This document shows positions 1 to 7,892 of a DNA stretch of 20,049 nucleotides, in pieces (within the stretch, counting starts at the first letter, position 1; every line of letters begins with the position of its first letter). Under the pieces are notes generated by a model that had not been told where the DNA came from, made no database searches, and worked only from the letters and a program-made list of their open reading frames with translations. Both the position numbers and the translations under genes were made by a program. The DNA comes from Silene noctiflora (lineage: Eukaryota > Streptophyta > Magnoliopsida > Caryophyllales > Caryophyllaceae): NCBI GenBank assembly GCA_009801015.1, contig VHZZ01002878.1, forward strand, positions 25,805 to 45,853. The letters run 5' to 3'.

Positions 1-19
1 ATTTTTCACATACACGCTT

Positions 20-150
20 CCCCAGCCGGTGGCCAGGCAGCCGGTGGGCCGGCTGGGAAGTCACCTTGGTTGAACATACGCGCGAACAGGGGTAAACAGG
101 TGCTCTTGGCCGGTTGGCCGGCCGTCGGTGGGTTGGCCGGCCGGGGGACC
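20..150. repeat. GC-rich GGCCGG-type imperfect repeats
   Basis: Runs built from GCCGG, GGCCGG and CCGGTGGG recur around 22-57 and 107-147, in sharp contrast with the AT-rich surroundings. Read on the minus strand they encode Pro/Gly/Arg/Thr-rich low-complexity peptide at the end of the DUF4283-like frame. They may be a decayed part of that retroelement or a separate GC-rich microrepeat. I see no gene function in them. Confidence 0.5.
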
Positions 151-384
151 TTCTGGAAAGTGAGGGGAAGTGAAGATTTTGTCTTTAGGGTTCAGAACGT
201 TACCTATAATAATTCCCTTCGAATTCCACAACTTCACCATCGTATTGATCGCTGCTTTAACGTTAATAGCCTTCGTAGTCCACAACCTCCCAACGAGCAT
301 TAGATCCGAGCATTGCTTCTCGCCTTCATCATCCCTTACATCCCAAACAAACTCTTCGCTCCCATCATCTTTCCCACCATCCAT
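61..384 (-). mobile_element. DUF4283-like retroelement protein fragment
   Basis: A minus-strand open frame of 107 codons. An acidic N-terminal stretch (about residues 1-26) leads into VGRLWTTKAINVKAAINTM, then KLW..KG and a hydrophobic strand, at roughly residues 30-71 (about bases 172-297). That is the pattern of the DUF4283 domain, found near the N-terminus of plant non-LTR retroelement ORF1-like and zinc-knuckle proteins. Similarity stops after the 'NPKDKIF' region, where the frame runs into Pro/Gly-rich sequence from the GC-rich repeats. No zinc knuckle, endonuclease or reverse transcriptase is visible nearby. A stop lies just upstream of the methionine. I read it as a broken retroelement or host-derived remnant, not a functional gene. 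The family call rests on pattern memory without a search. Confidence 0.5.
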
Positions 385-1020
385 AATTTGTTTACCGGCA
401 CGTTGACGATTATTCTCCTCCGTATATCACAATTAGTATCAAATAAAAAAAAATAGAGTAGACCCTAAAAAGAAATAGAAAGTATTGCAAAGAAAGGAAT
501 GTAGTCCAATGTCAGAGACACGGGACGAATCCTTGAGTGAAAAGGATAAACAAAGACGATTTAGACGGACTCTCCACAGAAAACCCTAGGAGAACCGGAA
601 AAACCTATTTCTTCATTTATTTCTTTTAAATCCAAATATAGAATCTTTTTAAATAATTTAGTTTTAAGAAAATTTGTAATTTTTTTCCTACTTTATTTAT
701 TTTCCTCTCCCCAATCACTAATATTCCTTAATCTGTTATGCGTTTTACTTTTTTCTTCCACCAGGCCTTGTTCCTCAAACATCATGTATACTTCGAGTCA
801 TCTCTTCTTTGCTAACCTATGTTTAGTGCATATGCTTAACCATTCACCTCTTCCCTTGTTCCGTCCCATAGTTGACGTTAAACTCCATACTCCCTTTAAT
901 TTGTAAGGACACGATTCCGGCGATCGTCATACTCGGATCAATCTGCATTGAAATGGTGTTGATGCAGCCTATCCAAACGACCAAACAACATACTGCGTGT
1001 GAAGATAGATGAATCATTAT

Positions 1021-1128
1021 AGGTTAAGTTTGTATATTATGGATCGTTACGATGCAAGAATACCCGAGTATCAATGGCTTTGTACATTGCAACACAAGTC
1101 CCTTTGCCAGGTTAAGTTTGTATATTAT
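1021..1128. repeat. 20-bp exact direct repeat, 88 bp apart
   Basis: The sequence AGGTTAAGTTTGTATATTAT occurs at 1021-1040 and again at 1109-1128 without mismatch. The intervening bases are not obviously repeated. It could be a short duplication left by repair or by an old insertion. No function is assigned. Confidence 0.75.
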
Positions 1129-1590
1129 TATCTAGGGGAAAATTGATTCATCGATTTCTGTCGTTAATGATTTTCAAAACTGCCAATTTGGGAAAAAAAA
1201 AATTAAAAAAATTGGAAGCTTAATTAGCATAGAAGATAATAATAAAAATAAGAATATCATAATAAATTGTAGGGGCTGATCGAGGAGGGTAATTTGCATT
1301 TCAAGAAACAATAACTTGAATTTAAATTTGCATTATAGGAATTCATTATATATAGAGTACTACAGTAAGAGGGAGATAAGACTTGTTCAATAACCAACAC
1401 TCTCCAAAACCCGGATTCAAAAAAATACAGCAAGGCGCAAGCTTAAATAAAAAACAGAACAATACAATTAAAAAGCAATTAAATGAGTAATGTTGAACAT
1501 GAAATCACAGTATCATTATAGCAGTATAAAACTTAATTAGTATGAAATAAATTTAATTAACAGTAAAGTTATCGTTGTATAGAAGGATAC

Positions 1591-1700
1591 GGAGATGTAA
1601 ACTTACAAATAAGTGTTACTTATTTTATTGAGGGGAGTTCTGCCGTAATCTTTGGGAGATGAAAGGAAAACGACGCCAAAAAAATAAGTGTTACATCTCC
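1591..1700. repeat. short inverted-repeat element (MITE-like, unclassified)
   Basis: GGAGATGTAA followed by ACTTA at the left end (1591-1605) is mirrored at the right end by TAAGTGTTACATCTCC (1685-1700). Just inside the left arm is a perfect small hairpin, AAATAAGT-GTT-ACTTATTT (1607-1625). The layout resembles a roughly 110-bp MITE or foldback, but I could not identify target-site duplications, so the class is open. Confidence 0.35.
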
Positions 1701-1761
1701 CCCCTAGAACTCGGTTTAAATAGAATGAATGGTAATAATTCAAATTAATTAGGAAATAAAA

Positions 1762-4700
1762 TCAAGGAGTGAGCCTATTTGGATCACGAGGGAAAGAAGA
1801 TGCCATCCTAATGTTGTCGAGCTTGCAAAACAGCATAACAACACGCTCCAAGCCCACTCCAAAGCCACCGTGACGCCAAGTACCATACCTGCAAAATATC
1901 AGAGTGGTAACAGATTACGCCTCCTCAAAATTCTGAGGACCGTACAAAATACATCTGTCCAACATATGAATTTTGAGTTGAAATTAAAAATCAACAACTT
2001 ACTTGAAGGAGTCAAGGTAACTACGAATTGAATCGACATCAATCCCACATGCTTTAGCACGCTNTTCTAAAAGTACAGGGTCATGAACACATTGAGCTCC
2101 TGAAATAATTTCTTCCTCTGAAGGATACACAGGACAAAGAAATCAATGGAGACAAACAATTAACTTATCAGCTATGGTTGACTACATTTTCACTGTCAGG
2201 GATTTCTATTTTGGCTGTAATAAGCCAGTGCAGACTAGAAAAATATAAGAGGTGTACCACTGACAAGCGAAACATGTCACATGATGAAGTGAAAAAAAAG
2301 ATGGGCAATTATTCGACATGAACAACAACAATACTTACCCTAGAATATATAACTTGCTAATACTGGGAAAAAAAATGAATAATAAAAATAAAGACCAAAT
2401 GAAGAGATACAGCCAAAACAAGAACGGAACTTAAACTGCAAAATGTTTTAAACTTACCTCTTATAAAGACATCAAAGGAATTACTATAGTTAGGGTCATC
2501 GTAGCAAGGCATTGTGTAGAATGGCGATTGCAACCTACACTTAAAATTCAAAAATGATGACTTTGTAAATAAAGAAAAAATCTGACAAGATTTTGCAGCA
2601 CAAGACAGATACAAAAAAGGGAAAACTAACTTTTCGAGGACCAATTCACCAAGCTTTTTCTCAGTTTCAGTGTTAAGGTCCCCAAAAGGATCAACTTCGA
2701 TACCAGCCTCCTGCATAAATGAAGTACGTATATATGGAATTCCAATGTACAGAAGAAACATTGTAGAAAGTAATTCACAATACACTGACGTCAAGCACGA
2801 TATGCACTAAAATCAACCAGACACAAATAGAAGCATTTTACGCTTTAAAAGATGAGCCTTTCAAAATAACATCGCTGACGCACTTGTGTATGCACGTCCA
2901 TTTTAGGCAATGCCTTGATAGAAAGGCAAAGACACTAGCTTATTAGAAAAACAGAAACATCAAAGAGGTGATTAAGAAACAAAAACTCAAGCGATAGCAG
3001 AAACCCAGAAACATCAAAGATTTGCTAAAGTTAGCAGCATATTAGAATCAAGCTTGTTTAAGTTTTCCAAATAAATCAATAAAGCACAGTAACACTATGT
3101 ACAAGTATGGCCAGTAATCAAAAGATCCCAACCGATTCGTGTTGAAGTCTAAACATAATTGCAATTGGCTCCAATAAATGTAGCTACTTCAACCTTAGTG
3201 GAGGTGGAGATACAAACACACAAATCAAAACTAAATAAGTAATAACCTTTTGTAAACACAAATCATATATACATACTGCTAGAACAGCAATTACTAATTG
3301 TGAATCTCAAAATAAGCAACAATCATTCTGAATAGTTTTAATATACAAGAAGCAAACTAAATAAACTGTTACCTTAAGCATTTGAACTCCTTCCTCGAAT
3401 GTGAGCCGCAATGTCCGCCTCAAATACTACACATGAGCAAACCCATAACAATCAATAGCCAAGACATACATTCTACAATACTCGCAAACGTACAAGGATG
3501 TTTCAATTCAGCTCAAAGTAGGCAGCAACAGCGTACAAATTTAAAGAACAGCTATGCTACAAATTTGAGTATTGCGGAAGGAAAAGAAACGGAACGAGCG
3601 TTACAGAAACTCAACCTTCAAAGGTGTAAATGGATACTGCCTAGAAACAGCTTCTAATTCTTCTTTACAGTCCTTGGTCAAATGATCAAAAAGGGCCAGA
3701 AAAAGTTTATCAACTACATCCATAACCTGAAAAATAAGTCGTAACCCTAGTCAAAAAATAATGCAAAATCCAAGAACTCCTTAAACTTTTGCTGAGGGAT
3801 CAGAATATCCAATCTCTACCTCNGAGTAATGCTCTCTAATCACCATTTCAGCATCAAGACCCGTAAATTCACAAAGATGCCTATGAGTAAAGGAGTCCTC
3901 CGCTCTAAAAACAGGTCCGATCTCATATACTCTCATAAAACCACCAGAAATTGACATTTGTTTGTGAAGTTGAGGAGATTGAGCTAGACATGCAGGCTTC
4001 CCTTTGTAGTCAATTCGGAAAACAGCAGCACCTCCTTCACTAGTTCCTGCCATCAATTTGGGTGTATGGATCCCCACAAAACCCTCAGATCGCAAGAAGT
4101 CCATAAATTTCTGCAAAACCCACATATTAATTAATGTTACCAAGGCCATCAATAGAACTCAGAAATGAACTGAAAGAGTTACTCGTATATTTCATTACAT
4201 AAGTAACTTCACTCTGTAATCTGTATACGGAATATGGCCTGATTAGCTGGTGTTCTCACGTCCAAGACCCTGTGAGTCAAACGTGTATCTTGATTAACTC
4301 TGACCAATTGTTTGCCTCCTGCAATCATGCATAAATCAAATAGCAAGGTGCAAGGTGCACACCGCGATAATGATCAATCTTCCAAAAACTTTCCATGATC
4401 ATTATACAAGGCTATTTCATGTTTATTAGTTTGAAATCATATTCATTCACATGCTCATCGATAACATACTCATTATTTTTCCTGCTAATTCAGTTTGTTT
4501 ATCTTCACTCAAAACAACTCAATTTATTCATCCATGAACAACATCCTTCTATGATGCATCTATGAGTGTTTCATACCTCCACCTAAAATCAGCACTCAGC
4601 AGTCCTAGGAAAAGGATTGGCGTGACAAGCTCAATACATTAATCGGCACACGTTAAAACTGAGAATTCCATGTCAATTACTGCCAACTAATGAGTTTAAT

Positions 4701-5405
4701 AACACAACACCTTTTACCTTAATTACCAATATTGAATTGAGTCGAATAGAAAATTCAAAAGTCCATCTCATAAATAAAACCTAGCTCAAGAGCTCATATT
4801 ATATAATAGTAAAATTAACAAAAAGCCGGCCTAGAACAATAATTCACCTTCAAAGCTTCCTCAATCTCAGCATCACTACGAGCAGCATCTTCGATATTTA
4901 TAGGCAGAACCGGGACTGCTCTGCTGACACAATAAAGCTTACTCACCTGAATTTCAACCTACAAAAATCACGCCCCCAATATCCTTATCCAACACTTGAC
5001 TGCAAAAATGCAACCTACTTTATACAATTAAGTTGTAAGTTAATACGGTCTTAAACAAGATTCGGTCGGGGTGAATGTAAATACTAGGTACTAGCCCCCT
5101 TAGCTCCGCCACTACCTGTGGGTTTGGGTGATTGATTCTTTACGTGCAGTTGATTCTACTTGCTTGTTTGTGTCATGCAAAAATGTGTGATTTTATTAAT
5201 AAGGTATATTCTCGTCGCAATCATTTGTTTACCTTTCTTATTCTTTGTGAGACGGAAAGAGTACTAGTATAAAATTGCGTTCTTTCACAAAAAATATAAA
5301 AGGCAATCGAATGATTGGGACGGAAGATGTATAGAATTACCCCTTGAGTAGTGCCCTTGATCAGCTCATTCGGAATCGAAAAGGTCCCAAAACATCAACA
5401 ATGGA
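1762..5405 (-). pseudogene. decayed cytosolic aspartyl-tRNA synthetase (class II)
   Basis: Intact AspRS charges tRNA-Asp in the cytosol. Ten exon remnants read on the minus strand: 5405-5341, 4958-4848, 4318-4199, 4110-3820, 3726-3616, 3426-3373, 2710-2631, 2534-2458, 2117-2003 and 1888-1762 (stop TGA 1764-1762). Recognisable blocks are NQDTRL and RTPANQAIF; motif 1 around GFVGIHTPKLMAG; QSPQLHKQM; motif 2 GPVFRAEDSFTHRHLCEF; YSNSFDVFIR; and motif 3 [14 protein letters not shown]. Most splice sites are still good, so this is a duplicated gene copy, not a processed one. Lesions: no N-terminal tRNA-binding domain exons found upstream; a 1-nt deletion in exon 5405-5341; a 1-nt deletion near the start of exon 4318-4199 and a 7-nt insertion (ATTACAG) near its end giving a stop; the exon before FYTM eroded, losing the FYILHRYP-type block; and YGTWRHGG where the family has YGAPPHGG. 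Two N bases (2064, 3823) fall in exons. Plant homologs include Arabidopsis IBI1. Confidence 0.87.
5207..5329. mobile_element. degraded Stowaway-type MITE
   Basis: The left end has CGTCGCAATCATTTGTTTAC and the right end reads GGCAATCGAATGATTGGGAC followed by GGAAGATG and TA. These are mutated forms of the usual CTCCCTCCGTCCC-type Stowaway terminal inverted repeats. TA dinucleotides lie at both edges (5205-5206, 5330-5331). It sits inside the intron between the two most 5' synthetase exon remnants and abuts the donor of exon 5405-5341. Confidence 0.6.
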
Positions 5406-5732
5406 CTAAGAGTACTAATATATTTTTTCTGAGCTTATTAAAGTTTATTATAAGTTAGATTTTAAATTTTTTCTCTCAAAACTCAAATTTAACTAAGCTT
5501 ATAAGGTAATGTTTTTTAGTTTTATTGTAATTTTTCGGGTTTAATGTGTAAATGAATAAACTCAGAAACTTTATGGTAAAACTCAAAATTTTTAAAGCAA
5601 AACTCAAAAACTTTATTAAAATGTTGAGAAACTATAAAATTGGTGGTAATACATCGGATGTATAATCTACTTATTGCAAGATAAGCGTGAAACCGTTTCT
5701 AGAGGTTAATTTTTACGAAGGATCTGCTATGC
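5406..5732. other. AT-rich stretch, no gene seen
   Basis: This lies upstream of the most 5' synthetase exon remnant, where N-terminal exons would be expected. I see none; no OB-fold segment of the RGRVHTNR type is recognisable. The sequence is A/T runs with a repeated 'aaactcaaaa' motif. Confidence 0.5.
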
Positions 5733-6190
5733 TATATCACGCCCCGGTTTTAGTTGTAACGCCACTTATTTTTTCATTTATTCCTAGTTTGTCCTTGAGT
5801 ATCGAAATTAGATTTCGTAAAAATTAATTATTTTTTTATCGTAAATGTATTTCGAAGACAGTTTTTTGATAATAACTAATTATCGTTTTATAGTAGTTGA
5901 GTTTAATTAAGTGATTTTATTATACGAAGTAATAACTAATTATTGTTTTATCGTAACGAAAAAAAATGAACTTAACAAACTAAGTTTTCTTTTACATATT
6001 TATAAACGACTATTAATAACGAAAATAAATATAACGACGATTTTAAATTGATTATTTTTAGCAGACAACGGCTTAAATTACGACAAAAATGACAATTTAG
6101 AACGAAAAAATTTTAAACGGTCATAACTTTGTGCTCGGGTGTCCTATTTTGACAATTTTTTCTAAATCGTTTATCTCAACAAGACGAACG
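5733..6190. mobile_element. possible LTR-retrotransposon remnant
   Basis: The left edge reads TATCACGCCCCGGTTTTAG, resembling the TGTCACGCCCC start of LTRs in some plant Gypsy elements. Near the right edge GGTCATAACTTTGTGCTCGG resembles a phrase common in such LTRs. Inside, AATAACTAATTATCGTTTTAT at 5871-5891 recurs at 5931-5951 with one mismatch. No retroelement coding sequence, primer-binding site or second LTR was found. The call rests on pattern memory and is weak. Confidence 0.3.
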
Positions 6191-6210
6191 CAATGGAAAA
6201 AAAATCTACC

Positions 6211-6360
6211 CGGCCTGTCCCAAGCTCATTAGTGTGGTTTACACGACCTGACCCAAGTCGTGTGGTTTACACAACTTGGCCCAGGCTAAGTCCAGTATTC
6301 TACACGACTTGCCCCGGGCTAGGTCGTGTGGTAACTTGGCACAAGCTGAGTCCTGCATTT
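6211..6360. repeat. imperfect 33-bp tandem repeat
   Basis: Units beginning GTCGTGTGGTTTACACAACT (6257-6289), GTCCAGTATTCTACACGACT (6290-6322) and GTCGTGTGGTAACTTGGCAC (6323-6349, shortened) follow one another. A partial unit precedes them at 6231-6256. It is more GC-rich than its surroundings. The plus-strand frame at 6193-6414 through it is a by-product of the repeat and is not called as a gene. Confidence 0.65.
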
Positions 6361-6413
6361 CTTTCCATTGCATATATTGAGTTCGACCCATTTTTGAAAT
6401 TGTTGTTAGTATA

Positions 6414-6680
6414 AAGTTATTTAGTTATAGTGGTCAATTTTACGCTAATAATGTTCAGGCCTAATTTTATTTGTCTAATTCAAGTCAAACCAGATTTTAG
6501 ATCAAGCTCAATTACTCAATTCGGGTTATTTCGATCGAGTCAAATTTGCCAAATTTACTTTTAAGTACTATTCAAGTTACCCATCATATCACCTATTCAA
6601 TCAAATATTAACTCAATATTTTTGATCAATTTTTCGAATTCATAACCTTTTTACCTCATATATAATTGAAACTCGCGAAT
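6414..6680 (+). repeat. dispersed repeat, left copy
   Basis: It shares collinear blocks in the same orientation with 18239-18490: AAGTTATTTAGTTATA, a CGATCGA-centred block, TTTACTTT.AAGTAC, ATTCAAGTTAC and TATTTTTGATCAATTTTTC. The two copies lie about 11.8 kb apart and bracket the three carrier genes. There is no coding content. The family was not identified. Confidence 0.65.
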
Positions 6681-6737
6681 AACATATGGCCGGAACGGAC
6701 GGAATATTGAAAAATCCGACAAAATTAGAGGATGACT

Positions 6738-6957
6738 AATGACATGAGAAATTTCAGAAAAAAAAAAATGATCGGGACACCCGAAATATTTCAAAATTCT
6801 CTACTCACTCACACAGTAACACAGAGTCACAGACTACACAGTCACACATGAGCTTAGAAATACCGCGTAGCATTAAAACTCTCGAGTCACTCCCTCACCC
6901 TGGTTATCTGACAACTCTTCCTTTCACCAAAGTTTCAATTATTTCCACCCTTTTCAG
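6738..6957 (+). promoter_or_regulatory. carrier gene 1: proximal promoter and 5'UTR exon
   Basis: The segment from ACATGAGAAATTTC to the donor CTTTTCAG|GTAAAT (exon end 6957) is closely similar to 10808-10987 before gene 2. Shared elements include CACACATGAGCTTA, CGCGTA, AGTCACTCCCTC and the TTCAATTATTTCCAC..TTTTCAG exon end. The transcription start is unknown and no clear TATA box was seen. The exon is taken as non-coding because translation best starts after the following intron. Confidence 0.55.
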
Positions 6958-7878
6958 GTAAATTTCATGGGATTATGTTTAAAATCTCTGTTTAATTACC
7001 CTTCTCATTTCCCTTAATTTTCCCATTTTGTAATGTGAGTTCTTGATTGTTATTTTTGGTTGTATCTTCATAATTTCTTGGTTTGTAAATGATTGTTGTT
7101 TTGATGAAAACATCCCAATTTAGGGATTTTAATTGAGGGTTTTTAGCATTAGAAGAAGAATACTTTGATGGGTAGTTTACTCTTTCTTTTTTTTTCTTTC
7201 TTTTATTATTAAAGATTAAAGATTATTCCTTTATTGTTGTATATTTGTCATTGTTACTTGTTAGTTTATGGGTTTTGGTTAAATGATGATGATGATGTTT
7301 ACGGGTTTTGTCGTTTTGGTAGGAGCGGTGAACTTCCATAACGACACAGATTCTCAAATAAGATCTTATAATGGTGAAAATCCAACAAAAAGCATTTCTC
7401 AATTGCTTTACAGGTATCGCCTTTGGCGAGGTAATGGGTTCAAATGTAGGTGGTCTTATCTCTGAGTTGAAGTTAAAGTATGGTTGTTGGTAGTTAACTT
7501 ATAATGAAAATTAAGTCGAGAATTGCATTGATCAACTAGTGTTTCATAATACAAAAGCGCTCATAGTTTAGCGAGTCATTTTGTGTTATTCCATTACATT
7601 CCAAACACGAAGAATATTAGTGTGCCTTTGGTTAGAAATTAATCTTTAGTTTTTGGATGCTACGACGTGTGTTTGTTTAGGATACGTTTATTGCTTCCAT
7701 TTCTGCCATATTGTTCAGTAGTTTTGTAGTGATCTCTGTGTGCAAATAATAGCTCAATTAATATATGTGATCCTGTTCTTCAGTTTATTACTTTCAAGAC
7801 AGATTGTTTGAACATGCAGCCAATTAGAATTTGTGATTCAAGAATTAGAGTTTATTATGTCCAATTACATTCGTATAG
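6958..7878 (+). other. carrier gene 1: 5'UTR intron (921 bp)
   Basis: Predicted donor AG|GTAAAT at 6958 and acceptor CGTATAG at 7878, just before the coding ATG at 7893. T-rich as plant introns are. Its second half (about 7540-7830) is strongly conserved with the gene 2 intron. A frame at 7283-7465 is not conserved and is treated as chance. An ATG at 7857 lies upstream of the acceptor and would be removed by splicing; gene 3 lacks it. Confidence 0.55.
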
Positions 7879-7892
7879 GTGGGGATTTTAAA

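Larger units (their letters stand above)
400..1761. other. AT-rich intergenic region, no gene seen
   Basis: No long reading frame, tRNA-like or conserved coding segment was recognised on either strand. The right part (about 1370-1761) lies downstream of the aspartyl-tRNA synthetase stop codon and would have been its 3'UTR and flank. Small repeats inside it are listed separately. Confidence 0.6.

Noticed and set aside
2357..2794. 145-codon minus-strand frame taken as a separate protein
   Set aside because: It reads through introns between synthetase exons; only the parts at 2631-2710 and 2458-2534 are coding remnants.
3382..3657. 91-codon plus-strand frame
   Set aside because: Antisense to synthetase exons and introns, with no recognisable protein pattern.
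6193..6414. 73-codon plus-strand frame rich in Arg/Pro/Thr
   Set aside because: It is a by-product of the 33-bp tandem repeat, with no conserved domain or splice context.
7283..7465. 60-codon frame starting with a run of methionines
   Set aside because: It lies in the 5'UTR intron of gene 1; the matching gene 2 region (about 11290-11470) has indels and no equivalent frame.
7833..7892. Upstream in-frame ATGs before the MAE start of gene 1 (similarly in gene 2)
   Set aside because: They lie before the conserved acceptor CGTATAG/CGTGTAG and are absent in gene 3; the shared MAE start is preferred.
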